A stretch of 64,000 nt of DNA, from positions 4,030,001 through 4,094,000 of the forward strand of contig NZ_CP113977.2 of NCBI RefSeq assembly GCF_026870175.2, read 5' to 3'. Below the pieces are notes generated by a model. The model was given only the letters and a program-made list of their open reading frames with translations. It was not told the origin of the DNA and did no database searches. The first letter of the stretch is position 1. Each line of letters begins with the position of its first letter. Below, one piece after another: positions 9,259 through 18,395 of the stretch. Both the position numbers and the translations under genes were made by a program. The stretch is from Flavobacterium aestivum. GTDB lineage: Bacteria; Bacteroidota; Bacteroidia; Flavobacteriales; Flavobacteriaceae.

Positions 9259-9642
9259 ATGGAAGACTACTTACACAAAGATGAAAGTTATTCTATCGTT
9301 GGAGTTCTTTATGAAGTACATAAAAATCTTGGGAAAGGATTTTCCGAAATTGTATATAAAGATGCGTTAGAATATGAATTCACTCAACTCAATATTCCAT
9401 TTGAAAGAGAAAAAGAGTTTACTGTAAGTTATAAAAACACAATATTGAAACATAAATTTTATGCAGACTTTGTAGTTTACGATAAAATAATTCTTGAAAT
9501 AAAAACGGTTGACTGCTTCAACAATAGTCATTATAATCAATGCTTAAACTATTTAAAAATATCAGGAAATCAATTAGCAATTTTAGCCAATTTTAATCTG
9601 ATATCATTAGAATACAAACGAATAGTAAAATCAAAAAGTTAA
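9259..9642 (+). CDS. GxxExxY protein (PD-(D/E)XK nuclease-like)
   Basis: A 127-residue protein. The name motif is GFSEIVY (G27, E30, Y33). Further on, D70 with E80-I-K82 (ADFVVYDKIILEIK) has the spacing of a PD-(D/E)XK nuclease core. Members are common and often multicopy in Bacteroidota and some other bacteria; no biochemical role is firmly established as far as I know. Here it splits two tRNA-related housekeeping genes, tsaC and cca. It is bounded by a perfect 19-bp inverted repeat whose right arm overlaps the stop codon region, which suggests an inserted cassette. Confidence 0.87.
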   Translation: MEDYLHKDESYSIVGVLYEVHKNLGKGFSEIVYKDALEYEFTQLNIPFEREKEFTVSYKNTILKHKFYADFVVYDKIILEIKTVDCFNNSHYNQCLNYLKISGNQLAILANFNLISLEYKRIVKSKS

Positions 9643-9658
9643 TTTGCGAATTTGCGGT
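9640..9658 (-). repeat. Right arm of a 19-bp inverted repeat around the GxxExxY gene
   Basis: Exact reverse complement of 9229-9247. It overlaps the TAA stop of the GxxExxY gene and ends 6 bases before the cca start codon. Confidence 0.85.
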
Positions 9659-9664
9659 TAAAAA

Positions 9665-11086
9665 ATGAATTATACAAAAGCTCTAAATAATAAAATATTC
9701 GAAGTCATTTCACAAGCATCACAAGAACTTAATGTCGAAAGCTATGTGATTGGCGGTTTTGTTCGTGACTTACTTTTAAACAGAGATTCAAAAAAAGACA
9801 TTGATATTGTCGCTGTCGGGAGCGGAATCGAATTGGCTTTAAAAGTATCTGATTTGCTTCCTAAAAAACCAAAAGTTCAAGTTTTTAAGACTTATGGAAC
9901 TGCAATGTTACGCTTTGAAGACACTGAAATTGAATTTGTGGGAGCCCGAAAAGAATCCTACAATCTCGATAGCAGAAATCCTATTGTCGAGAACGGAACA
10001 CTTGAAGATGACCAAAACAGACGTGATTTTACAATAAATGCGTTAGCTTTATCATTAAACACCAACAATTATGGAGCTCTTTCAGATCCTTTCAACGGTA
10101 TTTCTGACCTAGAAAACAAAATCATAAAAACCCCACTCGACCCAGACATCACATTTTCTGATGATCCTTTGCGTATGCTCAGAGGAATTCGGTTTGCCAC
10201 TCAACTGGGGTTTGAAATAGACCAAAATTCATTAGAATCGATTACCAAAAATGCTGAACGTATCAAAATAATCTCAGGGGAACGAATCGTTGAGGAACTG
10301 AATAAAATCCTTTCTACAGACAAACCTTCTGTTGGTTTTTTATTGCTATACAAAACCGGCCTTTTGGATATTATCCTTCCAGAACTGACTGCTTTAAACC
10401 AAGTAGAAGAAATAGAAGGACACACCCATAAAAACAATTTTTACCATACTCTTGAAGTAGTAGATAACATTTGTCCTAATACCGATGACGTTTGGCTGCG
10501 CTGGTCAGCCTTGCTTCACGATATCGGAAAAGCACCAACAAAACGCTTCAACAAAAAACAAGGTTGGACTTTTCACGGACATGAATTTATTGGTGGTAAA
10601 ATGGCAAAAAAGATTTTTGAAAGATTGCACATGCCATTAAACCACAAAATGAAGTTTGTTCAAAAGATGATTATCATGAGTTCCAGACCAATCGTTTTGG
10701 CTCAGGATATCGTAACCGATTCAGCCGTTAGACGCCTCGTTTTTGATGCTGGCGAAGACGTTGAAAATCTGATGACACTCTGTGAAGCGGATATCACCAC
10801 TAAAAATCCAAATAAATTCAAGAAATATCATAACAATTTTGAACTTGTTCGTAAAAAAATAGTTGAAGTAGAAGAACGTGACCATGTACGCAATTTTCAG
10901 CCACCCATTTCTGGTGAGGAAATTATGGAAATTTTCGATTTAAAACCTTCCCGTGAAATCGGAATGCTAAAAGAAGCAATTAAAGAAGCTATACTTGAAG
11001 GAGAAATTACTAATGATTATGATGCCGCTTATGAGTTTATGATGAAAAGAGCAGAAAAATTGGGATTGAAAAAAGCGGAGAAATAA
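9665..11086 (+). CDS. cca: CCA tRNA nucleotidyltransferase with HD domain
   Basis: A class II nucleotidyltransferase that adds or repairs the 3' CCA of tRNAs. Residues 30-47 (GGFVRDLL, then DIDI with D45 and D47) form the catalytic head. RRDFTINAL at 119-127 is the conserved neck-side motif, and [12 protein letters not shown] around 282-293 begins an HD phosphohydrolase domain. The 473-residue length fits the PcnB/Cca-HD branch. The tRNA-Glu genes in this window encode no CCA, so such an enzyme is required. A poly(A) polymerase role is the main alternative. Confidence 0.9.
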   Translation: MNYTKALNNKIFEVISQASQELNVESYVIGGFVRDLLLNRDSKKDIDIVAVGSGIELALKVSDLLPKKPKVQVFKTYGTAMLRFEDTEIEFVGARKESYNLDSRNPIVENGTLEDDQNRRDFTINALALSLNTNNYGALSDPFNGISDLENKIIKTPLDPDITFSDDPLRMLRGIRFATQLGFEIDQNSLESITKNAERIKIISGERIVEELNKILSTDKPSVGFLLLYKTGLLDIILPELTALNQVEEIEGHTHKNNFYHTLEVVDNICPNTDDVWLRWSALLHDIGKAPTKRFNKKQGWTFHGHEFIGGKMAKKIFERLHMPLNHKMKFVQKMIIMSSRPIVLAQDIVTDSAVRRLVFDAGEDVENLMTLCEADITTKNPNKFKKYHNNFELVRKKIVEVEERDHVRNFQPPISGEEIMEIFDLKPSREIGMLKEAIKEAILEGEITNDYDAAYEFMMKRAEKLGLKKAEK

Positions 11087-11111
11087 CTACAAAAGATTAA
11101 CATAATTAGAA

Positions 11112-12131
11112 ATGAAAAATAACAAATCCGTAATTATCTGGCTTCTATCTGGTTGCTTTTTAGTGTTTGTAATGGTTGTAGTAGGAGGTATCACCCGATT
11201 AACAAATTCTGGTTTATCAATGACCGATTGGCATTTGGTCACTGACACACTTCCTCCGCTTACCGAAGCCAAATGGCAAGAAGCCTTTGACCAATACAAA
11301 CAATTTCCTGAATACCAAAAAATCAACATCCATAACGATTTTACACTATCCGACTATAAGTTTATCTATTTCTGGGAATGGTTTCACCGTTTTATAGGAA
11401 GAATAATCGGGTTGGTTTTTGTTGTTCCGTTCATTTATTTTCTAATCAAGAAAAAAATTGACAAAGCCACTTTAAACAAATGCTTTGTTTTATTGGGAAT
11501 GGGTGCTTTACAAGGATTTTTTGGCTGGTTTATGGTAAAAAGCGGTTTGGTTGATAATCCAGATGTAAGCCATTTTCGTCTTTCACTACACCTTACGTTT
11601 GCCTTTATCACTTTTGCCTACACGCTTTGGGTAGCATTAGATTTAATCTATCCTGACAAAAAAGCGGCAATTGTCCCTTTGAAAAAAATAGCCCGAATCA
11701 CATTGTTCCTTTTACTTTTACAAATCATCTACGGAGGCTTTGTTGCTGGGCTAAATGCTGGACTAGTACACAACCATTGGCCCATGATGAGCGACGGACA
11801 GTTCATTCACGACAGTGTATTTATAGAACAAAAAACACTCTTTCTAAACCTGGTTGAGGGAAAAAGCGGCGTACAATTTGTTCATAGAACATTAGCATAC
11901 TTTGTTGTGGGATTCATTTTGTTCCTGTATTTCAAAGGAAAAAAATACAACCTCAGCTCCCAACAAAAAAACGGATTAAATGCTTTGGTTGGAATTGTAT
12001 TCCTGCAATTTATTTTAGGAGTTTACACTTTGTTGTACCACGTGCCCCTTTGGTTGGGTCTAACCCACCAAGTCAATGCTTTCTTTCTGCTAACAGCAAT
12101 GACCTATACTCTTCATCGATTGAGTAAATAG
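11112..12131 (+). CDS. ctaA: COX15/CtaA-type heme A synthase
   Basis: An inner-membrane enzyme that oxidises heme O to heme A for aa3-type cytochrome oxidases. The 339 residues form about eight membrane helices. Conserved histidines are visible in EWFHRFIGRI, HLTFAF, VHRTLAYF and THQVNAFF, the usual heme-coordinating set. GGITRLTNSGLSMTDWH at the start is diagnostic of the family. It starts 25 bases after cca and may share its transcript. Confidence 0.93.
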   Translation: MKNNKSVIIWLLSGCFLVFVMVVVGGITRLTNSGLSMTDWHLVTDTLPPLTEAKWQEAFDQYKQFPEYQKINIHNDFTLSDYKFIYFWEWFHRFIGRIIGLVFVVPFIYFLIKKKIDKATLNKCFVLLGMGALQGFFGWFMVKSGLVDNPDVSHFRLSLHLTFAFITFAYTLWVALDLIYPDKKAAIVPLKKIARITLFLLLLQIIYGGFVAGLNAGLVHNHWPMMSDGQFIHDSVFIEQKTLFLNLVEGKSGVQFVHRTLAYFVVGFILFLYFKGKKYNLSSQQKNGLNALVGIVFLQFILGVYTLLYHVPLWLGLTHQVNAFFLLTAMTYTLHRLSK

Positions 12132-12251
12132 AATATTTTTAAATTTTTAGAAGCGAAACAATAGGCTTTATCTACTGATAAAGTTCTTTCTGTCTGTTGA
12201 ATTCTGTCTCCTAGAAATATAGACAACTATAAATCATTTTAAAATCAGTTT

Positions 12252-12280
12252 AATCTGCGTGAAAAACAATCACGCAGATT
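12252..12280 (+). terminator. Hairpin downstream of ctaA
   Basis: A perfect 10-bp stem (AATCTGCGTG with CACGCAGATT) encloses a 9-base loop. No U-tract follows, so it may be an RNA end or processing structure or part of a repeat, not a standard terminator. Confidence 0.45.
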
Positions 12281-12284
12281 GACA

Positions 12285-12389
12285 TAAGTCTTTGCGAGGA
12301 ACGAAGCAATCTCACTACGATTATTCATTTCAAATAAAGACTTTGTTTACATAGATTAGTGAGATTGCTTCGTTCCTCGCAAGGACTTA
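12285..12389. repeat. Long inverted repeat, probable dispersed intergenic element
   Basis: Arms 12285-12317 and 12357-12389 are 33 bases each, match at 32 positions, and enclose a 39-base centre. The arms contain TTGCGAGGAACGAAGCAATC. This sequence type recurs between genes in many bacterial genomes, so I read it as a dispersed palindromic repeat. The 382-base gap 12132-12513 holds this element, the preceding hairpin and a possible promoter, but no gene. Confidence 0.8.
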
Positions 12390-12466
12390 GCTAACTCAAA
12401 AAAAAACCACGCTAATTCAATAGCTAATTCAACCTCTCAAAAGTGAATTTTAGGTTAAATAAACAT

Positions 12467-12474
12467 TATTTTTG
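12467..12474 (+). promoter_or_regulatory. Possible -7 box of the phosphatidyltransferase gene
   Basis: TATTTTTG matches TAnnTTTG, 39 bases before the ATG at 12514. No TTG sits at the usual distance. Confidence 0.4.
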
Positions 12475-12513
12475 TAGTTCCGCTTTATTGTCTCACCTCT
12501 TGTTCACTGCCAA

Positions 12514-13284
12514 ATGTCCAAACTTGCTCCGCAATATCAATTTCTAGATCTATCCGATTATGGTAGGCCATTGGCACGATTATTTGCAAATCGATTAAAA
12601 AATACTCGTTTTACTCCCATACATGTAACTCTTCTTTTTGGTATTTCGGGTTTGATTGCCATCTATTGCATTTTGCAAAACCACTACTTTACAGCCTCTT
12701 TTTTTATCATTTTAAAATCAATAATTGATGCCGTCGATGGTGAACTTGCACGCATCAAAAAAACACCTTCCTACACTGGCAGATACCTCGACAGCGTATT
12801 TGATCTTATCCTGAATTTTTTGATTTTAATGACTATTTGTTATGTATCCGAAACCCCTTTTTGGCTAACTTTTTTGGCCTTTATCGGAATACAATTACAA
12901 GGAACTCTATACAACTATTATTATGTCATTTTAAGAAATAAATCGGTAGGAGGAGACGTAACTAGTAAAATTTTTGAGGACAAATCACCTCGTGCCCTTC
13001 CAGGGGAAAGTCAAAGATCAGTAGATATCTTGTTCGCTATTTACACTGTTGTGTATGGCATTTTTGACAAGATAATACACACTTTGGATAGTGATGCCTA
13101 CAAAGTAAAAACATTTCCAAACTGGTTTATGACTCTTGTTTCTCTATATGGATTAGGCTTTCAATTGCTATTGATTGCTGTACTATTATCTTTAAACAAA
13201 ATAGAATTGATTGCTCCTTTTTTCGTGGCCTATTCTGTATTGATTTTTGTTTTGATAGGAATTAGGAAAGTTTACATAAAATAA
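12514..13284 (+). CDS. CDP-alcohol phosphatidyltransferase family protein
   Basis: An integral membrane enzyme that replaces CMP of a CDP-alcohol with another alcohol, as in phospholipid synthesis. The full signature D-x2-DG-x2-AR-x8-G-x3-D-x3-D is present from D72 to D97 (DAVDGELAR, then G89, D93, D97). The 256 residues carry about six hydrophobic segments. The N-terminal amphipathic stretch and the later soluble loop resemble inositol- or glycerol-transferring members, but the acceptor cannot be assigned. It is a single gene after a repeat-filled gap, convergent with the thioredoxin genes. Confidence 0.88.
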   Translation: MSKLAPQYQFLDLSDYGRPLARLFANRLKNTRFTPIHVTLLFGISGLIAIYCILQNHYFTASFFIILKSIIDAVDGELARIKKTPSYTGRYLDSVFDLILNFLILMTICYVSETPFWLTFLAFIGIQLQGTLYNYYYVILRNKSVGGDVTSKIFEDKSPRALPGESQRSVDILFAIYTVVYGIFDKIIHTLDSDAYKVKTFPNWFMTLVSLYGLGFQLLLIAVLLSLNKIELIAPFFVAYSVLIFVLIGIRKVYIK

Positions 13285-13337
13285 AAAAGAGTAAAAACGA
13301 ATTTGTCCTTACTCTTTCTATCTGTTTATATAATAAA

Positions 13338-13943
13338 TTATTTCTTTGTTTTAATCGAGCAGCCTATTGCTTTTGTGGTTTCCGGAGAAGGTGTCTTACC
13401 GTTTTCTAAAGCTATAATAGCATTTTCAAGATATTTTTCTTTTACATCATTAACGCTATCCATGTTATCATCAATGGCTCCAATGTATCTTACAGCGAGA
13501 TTTTTATCCAACAAAAAGGCATGTGGCGTTTTTGTCGCGCCAAATTGAGGATACACTTTTTGTCCATCATCAAATAAATATGGAAATGCAAAGCCTTTTT
13601 CTTTGGCTCTAACTTTCATTAATTCAAAACTATCTTCAGGCTCTACTTCTGGATCATTTGAATTTATGGCTAATAAAATATACCCTTTCGGTTTGTACTT
13701 CTTGGCTAAATCATTAATCCTGCCTTCATATTTTTGTGCTACAGGACAATGATTACAGGTAAAAACGACTATAAAGCCTTTTGCGTCTTTAAAATCAGAC
13801 ATGCTATACATTTTTCCATCAACCGATTTTAATTTAAAATCAGCAGCTTTATCTCCAATTTTATAAGGAGTTGGTGTGTCTGGCGTAAATCCAGCGATAA
13901 AAAAAACGGAAACGAACAATAAAAGTCCTGACAAAATTTTCAT
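13338..13943 (-). CDS. Exported thioredoxin-fold (redoxin) protein
   Basis: A 201-residue protein with an N-terminal hydrophobic signal (residues 1-18). It has a peroxiredoxin/TlpA-like domain with the active-site-like FTCNHCPVAQ (C63, C66). ATKTPHAFLLD carries the cis-proline region. Such proteins sit in the periplasm and reduce thiols or peroxides; no substrate is evident. It lies 13 bases downstream of another thioredoxin-fold gene, so both are probably made together. Convergent with the phosphatidyltransferase gene. Confidence 0.84.
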   Translation of the reverse strand: MKILSGLLLFVSVFFIAGFTPDTPTPYKIGDKAADFKLKSVDGKMYSMSDFKDAKGFIVVFTCNHCPVAQKYEGRINDLAKKYKPKGYILLAINSNDPEVEPEDSFELMKVRAKEKGFAFPYLFDDGQKVYPQFGATKTPHAFLLDKNLAVRYIGAIDDNMDSVNDVKEKYLENAIIALENGKTPSPETTKAIGCSIKTKK

Positions 13944-13956
13944 ACTATAAATGGTT

Positions 13957-14433
13957 TTAGTTGATATTTGTATTTACATACTCATTGAGTTCCTCATAAC
14001 TAGAAAATGTTTTTTCTGCAAAAACTCTCTTTCCATTCTTGATAATTAGTGTAGCTGGAATTGATCCCGACCAATCTTTATCTACTATCGGAAGCCAAGT
14101 GTTATAATCTTTATCCGTTAGTAAAACCACTTCAGAATTGACCTTTCTGTTTTTCAAAAATGGCAGTAATTTCGTTTCAAACTGATTCTTAAAATCCAAG
14201 CTTACCAGCACTACTTTTACACTTTTATTTTCCGAATTTAATTTTTCAAAATGGGGTAATTCTTTCACACAAGGAGCACACCAAGTTGCCCAAAAATTGA
14301 CCACATAAATTGTGTTTTTATCACTCAAAACTTCTTTTTCTAAAGCAGTATATTTTTCAAAAACGGCTACCTTTTGAGCAGCAATTATATTCGAAAACAG
14401 AAGCGGAAAAATTAAATAGAGTAAATATTTCAT
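13957..14433 (-). CDS. TlpA/ResA-like thioredoxin
   Basis: A 158-residue exported thioredoxin. A signal peptide covers about residues 1-19. FWATWCAPCVKELPHF holds the CxxC pair C52 and C55, and SIPATLII the cis-proline. TlpA/ResA proteins reduce disulfides in the periplasm, for example on cytochrome c or outer-membrane proteins. It is first in a two-gene unit with the redoxin gene, 13 bases apart. The pairing suggests a shared redox relay, which is an inference. Confidence 0.87.
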   Translation of the reverse strand: MKYLLYLIFPLLFSNIIAAQKVAVFEKYTALEKEVLSDKNTIYVVNFWATWCAPCVKELPHFEKLNSENKSVKVVLVSLDFKNQFETKLLPFLKNRKVNSEVVLLTDKDYNTWLPIVDKDWSGSIPATLIIKNGKRVFAEKTFSSYEELNEYVNTNIN

Positions 14434-14824
14434 CCTAAAAAATTTATTTATGACTGACTAGAACGAAAGTACAATCTTTAAACATTTCTAAGAAAATGAT
14501 TAACAAAAGATTATCATACCAAGTTTAAAAATCGAGGTCATAAAAAATTTTGCAAAGAAAAAAAAGGACTTTCAATTTTTGAATGAAAGCAATCGTTATT
14601 CTAAAAACGACATCAACTGCCAAAAGCATTTTTTAGCTTTCTGAGAAAAGAAACCAAACTTCTAATTCTGATTCCGTAAACTTATAAAACAAACAGGATT
14701 TGAGTTTTTTAAGCTTCATTTTAGCTTATAAAATCATCATAAGTAAAATCTATACATAAAACTTAAAATACACAAATCCAGATATTTAAAATAACTTATA
14801 TAAACAATGATTTTAGGTAATTCC
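14434..14824. other. 391-base gap without a recognisable gene
   Basis: This AT-rich stretch separates the start of the thioredoxin gene from the 3' end of the LytTR regulator, both on the minus strand. It should hold the thioredoxin promoter; a TACTTTCG sequence on the minus strand is near but not equal to the consensus. I see no convincing open frame or strong terminator. Confidence 0.5.
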
Positions 14825-15595
14825 TTAACTGATCCAATTTTTGAAATCAGACACCTTTTCCCGGCTCACAACCACCTCATCTTCTTTATAAGACGGTAAA
14901 ACAATCTTCAATCTGGAGTTACTGTACATCACAATCTCCTTTATTGATTTGAGCGAAATAATAAATTTTCTACTGATCCTGTAAAATTCTGAGGCGTCTA
15001 ATTCTTGCTCCAAAACTTCCAAAGTGGAGTCCATCAAATAATTTCTGTTGTCGAAAGTATGAATATAAGTTCCTTTATTTTCACTAAAAAAACATTCGAT
15101 TTCATCTGTTGAAATTACTTTAAGATGTTGTCCTATTTTGACAGTAAATCTTTTTTTGAATGTTTTTTCAAAAGGGTTAGAAAACATTTTTCGGATCTGT
15201 TCAAAGTCCAATTGCATGGTTTCATTCCCTGTAGTTTTAGATAGCTGAAAACGGTCTTTAAATTTCAAAACGGCCACTTCCAAATCATCTTCGTCGATAG
15301 GTTTCAAAAGATAATCTATACTGTTTAATTTGAAAGCACGCAATGCATATTCATCATAAGCAGTGGTAAAAATAACAGCACTTTTTATATCTATTTTTTC
15401 GAAGATTTCAAAAGACAAACCATCCGATAATTGAATATCCAAAAAGATCAAATCTGGGTGTTCATTTTTCGAAAACCAATCTATAGCCTCTTCTACAGAA
15501 TGAAGCATCACCCCTACTTGAATATTTATTTTTTCGAGTTTGCGTTGCAACAATCTTGCTGCCGGTTTTTCGTCTTCTATTATTATTGTGGTCAT
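14825..15595 (-). CDS. LytTR-family response regulator
   Basis: A two-component regulator of 256 residues. The receiver domain spans about 1-120, with the acidic pair E7-D8, phospho-acceptor D53 in LIFLDIQL, and K98 in LLKPID. A LytTR DNA-binding domain covers about 150-256. The expected partner is the sensor kinase encoded four genes upstream in the same minus-strand run, separated only by two 2TM genes. Targets are unknown; the linked DUF2141 and TonB-receptor genes are candidates. Confidence 0.93.
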   Translation of the reverse strand: MTTIIIEDEKPAARLLQRKLEKINIQVGVMLHSVEEAIDWFSKNEHPDLIFLDIQLSDGLSFEIFEKIDIKSAVIFTTAYDEYALRAFKLNSIDYLLKPIDEDDLEVAVLKFKDRFQLSKTTGNETMQLDFEQIRKMFSNPFEKTFKKRFTVKIGQHLKVISTDEIECFFSENKGTYIHTFDNRNYLMDSTLEVLEQELDASEFYRISRKFIISLKSIKEIVMYSNSRLKIVLPSYKEDEVVVSREKVSDFKNWIS

Positions 15596-15655
15596 TTTAA
15601 AATTTTAAATTCACTGTTTCTTACTAACTATTTTCTGCTAACTAAGTACTACTCC

Positions 15656-16006
15656 TTACTCCCACTTTTGATTTTTATCTTTCTCCATAAATTCCTTGAT
15701 TTTCCTTTCTTCCCAATCATCACTAAAAAACAAGTTTCTGCCAAAAACACTCAAACCATGCGCTAACAATCCTATCCCCCAGAAAAAAGCAGTAGAAAAG
15801 CTTCCTGCTAAAGTAACTCCATCTCCTAATAAACCTTTATTATAATCAGCTATGATTGCAAAGCCATTTACCAGTACATAAATCAAAGCATGTACATAAA
15901 AACCTTTTATTCTTTTTACTCGTCTATAAGCCAATTCATATCTCGTGTCTGGATTGAAATTTTCATCCCGAAAATTTTCATAAAAATGTCTTCTATATCT
16001 TCCCAT
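15656..16006 (-). CDS. 2TM domain-containing protein
   Basis: A 116-residue protein of the 2TM family: a charged N-terminal part with YELAYRRVKRIKGFYVH, two membrane helices (about 46-66 and 78-95), and the closing GRNLFFSDDWEERKIKEFME. The WEERKI motif recurs in all three 2TM modules here. No activity is known to me; the repeated association with LytTR/LytS-type systems suggests a role in sensing or in tuning the kinase. It lies 14 bases downstream of another 2TM gene and 60 upstream of the regulator. Confidence 0.87.
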   Translation of the reverse strand: MGRYRRHFYENFRDENFNPDTRYELAYRRVKRIKGFYVHALIYVLVNGFAIIADYNKGLLGDGVTLAGSFSTAFFWGIGLLAHGLSVFGRNLFFSDDWEERKIKEFMEKDKNQKWE

Positions 16007-16020
16007 TGTGTTTTATTTTA

Positions 16021-16326
16021 TTATTCCCAAGTTTTTTTGATTTGTTCTTCTTTTTCCATTAACTCTTTAATTTTTCGTTCTTCCCATTCTTTACCTAAAA
16101 AAGGTGAGTAGTTAAACACTTTTAATCCGTGAAAAAACACTCCTATTCCCCACCCAAATAAAGGCCAAAAGAACCATAAATATTCTGGTGATGTCACTAA
16201 ATTTATTGCTAATAAAAAGCAATTGACAACGATATAAGAAATCAAATTCCCATAGAATCCTTTTAACTCTTCTACTCTTCTTCTCGCTTTGCGATAACGA
16301 TCTTCTTCTGTATATTGATTTTCCAT
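16021..16326 (-). CDS. 2TM domain-containing protein
   Basis: A 101-residue relative of the adjacent 2TM proteins: RYRKARRRVEELKGFYGN before the first helix, two hydrophobic segments, then GKEWEERKIKELMEKE. It is closer in sequence to the C-terminal part of the upstream kinase than to the next 2TM gene, suggesting local duplication. It lies 40 bases downstream of the kinase gene and 14 bases upstream of the next 2TM gene, in one probable operon. Confidence 0.87.
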   Translation of the reverse strand: MENQYTEEDRYRKARRRVEELKGFYGNLISYIVVNCFLLAINLVTSPEYLWFFWPLFGWGIGVFFHGLKVFNYSPFLGKEWEERKIKELMEKEEQIKKTWE

Positions 16327-16366
16327 GATTATTTCTAAATTGGTTTGTTATTTTCCTTTTCCAAGA

Positions 16367-17722
16367 TTATTTCCAAGTTTGCTTACCTTCTTCTTTTCTC
16401 AAAATTTCCTGGATCTTTCTTTCTTCCCAATTGGTACCATATCCAAATACCTTAAAAGCATGCATTATTAATCCAAATCCCCAACCAGCTGCTGAGAACC
16501 AAAACCAATGAAATTTTGGCGTATAGGTTAGATTAATAAAAATTAAAACTGGAATCACGCAACAATAAGAAATCAAGTTTCCGTAGAATCCTCTAAGCTG
16601 TTCTACTCTCTTTTTGGCTCTGTAATAAGCACTATTTTCGTTGTAATTTAAATTTGTTTCCATAACGCTAATTTGTTTGGTCAAAATAGGAATCTTAACC
16701 GTAAATGTTTGTTCATTTTCTTCAATCAACACCTTTCTGTTGGTAATAATTCCATAGCGGTCTACTATGTTTTGTAATCCTACTCCCTGACGGCTCTGTA
16801 TCACTTCTTTTTTCTGAAAATCATTTTGAACTGCCAAATAATCCCCTTCTATAAATATCCGGATATGTAACGGTTTTTGTTCGCTTACCACATTGTGCTT
16901 TACTGTATTCTCTAACAGTAACTGCAATGAAAGTGGCACTACTTTGGTCTCTGAATTTACTACAGTTTCCGGCAATTCATAAAACAAGCTGTTTTCGAAA
17001 CGCATTTTCAAAAGATTCATATACGTTTTGGCAAAAGACAACTCTTCGGCAACTGAAACCAGTTCTTTGTCTTTTTGCTCTAATACATAGCGGTAAATTT
17101 TAGACAAAGAAGTGGTAAACCGTTGTGCATTATCTGGATTTTCTTCGATCAATGAACTCAGAACATTCAAACTATTAAAAAGAAAATGTGGGTCGATTTG
17201 GTTTTTTAAGGTTTCAAACTTAGCATTGGCAGTTCCGGCAATGATTCTTTGTTGAGTTGCTTCGGTTTTGGAAGCTTGTTTCCATTTTACCATAAAACTT
17301 CTGGCTTGCATAAAACTAGAAACGCCCAATGACAAAATGATGTAAAAAAGATGAATCCAAATCATCCTTTCACTAAAAAACTTATCCAATGACATTTTTT
17401 GCAAAATCACAAAAATGATATAATTTATACCCAAAACAACAGGAACCGTGTACAAAACAGTAACCAAAATTCCGTAATATACCCTCAAATTAGTTTGTTC
17501 GAGCCAATCCCATTTTCTGTCAAGCAAATTATTTAAAAAACCATTCCCAAAACCTAAGCCAAAAGAATACAAACAACTCAAAGAGAACGTTATTAATACA
17601 CTTTTTAAACTAAAATCATTTCCTAAAAAGGCTGAAAAAATGACAGTAAAAACCATAGAAATCTTAAGACAAGCAATTGTTGCACTTTTTAAATCAGAAA
17701 ATGTTTCTCTATAATCTTTCAT
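16367..17722 (-). CDS. LytS/YehU-type sensor histidine kinase fused to a C-terminal 2TM domain
   Basis: A 451-residue membrane kinase. Four hydrophobic segments occupy about 15-140. The His_kinase domain has DPHFLFNSLN with H179, then an ATPase part with LLENTVKHN (N272) and RQGVGLQN (G-box 311-318). The kinase core ends near residue 348 and runs without a stop into a full 2TM module (about 365-445: KKRVEQLRGFYGN, two helices, WEERKIQEIL). M354, in VMETN, sits just where a separate 2TM gene would start, so this is an in-frame fusion or, alternatively, also an internal start. It probably phosphorylates the LytTR regulator three genes on. Confidence 0.88.
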   Translation of the reverse strand: MKDYRETFSDLKSATIACLKISMVFTVIFSAFLGNDFSLKSVLITFSLSCLYSFGLGFGNGFLNNLLDRKWDWLEQTNLRVYYGILVTVLYTVPVVLGINYIIFVILQKMSLDKFFSERMIWIHLFYIILSLGVSSFMQARSFMVKWKQASKTEATQQRIIAGTANAKFETLKNQIDPHFLFNSLNVLSSLIEENPDNAQRFTTSLSKIYRYVLEQKDKELVSVAEELSFAKTYMNLLKMRFENSLFYELPETVVNSETKVVPLSLQLLLENTVKHNVVSEQKPLHIRIFIEGDYLAVQNDFQKKEVIQSRQGVGLQNIVDRYGIITNRKVLIEENEQTFTVKIPILTKQISVMETNLNYNENSAYYRAKKRVEQLRGFYGNLISYCCVIPVLIFINLTYTPKFHWFWFSAAGWGFGLIMHAFKVFGYGTNWEERKIQEILRKEEGKQTWK

Positions 17723-17746
17723 TATAATCAGCTTTAATTAGTTTAA

Positions 17747-18367
17747 TTATTTACAGTTTTTCTGAGCTTCTAGTGCTCTATCCAATCCCCATTTTGGAGA
17801 AAAAGGTGTTTCCGGTTTAAAAGTAGCAAAAAGTTCGATAGCTTTATTTACTTGTACACAAAGTGGTTTTGTATCAACCCCTGTCCATTTCGCCCCACCT
17901 AACTGATAATCAGCCTCTCCAAAAACAACTCTTGGATTATTTGGATTTATAGCTTTTGCTTTAGCATATGCCTCCATTACTTTAGGCGAATATATCATTC
18001 CGTTTGTCATCGGATCTGCAACTACCCAAGCTGTATAAATCATTGCCTGCATTACATACAGCTCGGCATTTTTTTGATCTTTTATCATTTCTACATCCAA
18101 AGCATTTTGCGCTTTAGTAAGCAATGCAGTAATTTGGTTTTTGTCCTGAGTCCCGAAAGAAGAGGTTGTATTAACCAATGCCACATAATAATTAGGTAAC
18201 CAACTGGCTTTCTCTGCTGCTGCTATACGTTCAAATAAATCTGATGCTTCAGTATTTTTTCCTTCTTTCCAGAGCTGAAATGCTTTTCCCATTCCTTGTT
18301 CAAATTGCCCTTGAGCTGAACTTATTATTGTTACTAGTAATGCGATTGCGGTGATGATCTTTTTCAT
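17747..18367 (-). CDS. Exported TPR-like protein
   Basis: A 206-residue protein with a signal peptide (about 1-20, cut after SSAQ). The rest is helical with tetratricopeptide-like spacing: KEGKNTEASDLFERIAA near the start and AYAKAKAINPNNPRVVFGEA later. Such proteins usually serve as periplasmic scaffolds. It lies 24 bases upstream of the kinase gene and 28 downstream of the DUF2141 gene, so it belongs to the same unit. Its partner is unknown; the TonB receptor or the kinase are candidates. Confidence 0.78.
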   Translation of the reverse strand: MKKIITAIALLVTIISSAQGQFEQGMGKAFQLWKEGKNTEASDLFERIAAAEKASWLPNYYVALVNTTSSFGTQDKNQITALLTKAQNALDVEMIKDQKNAELYVMQAMIYTAWVVADPMTNGMIYSPKVMEAYAKAKAINPNNPRVVFGEADYQLGGAKWTGVDTKPLCVQVNKAIELFATFKPETPFSPKWGLDRALEAQKNCK

Positions 18368-18395
18368 TTTTATAAAAAATTAAATGGTTATTTGA

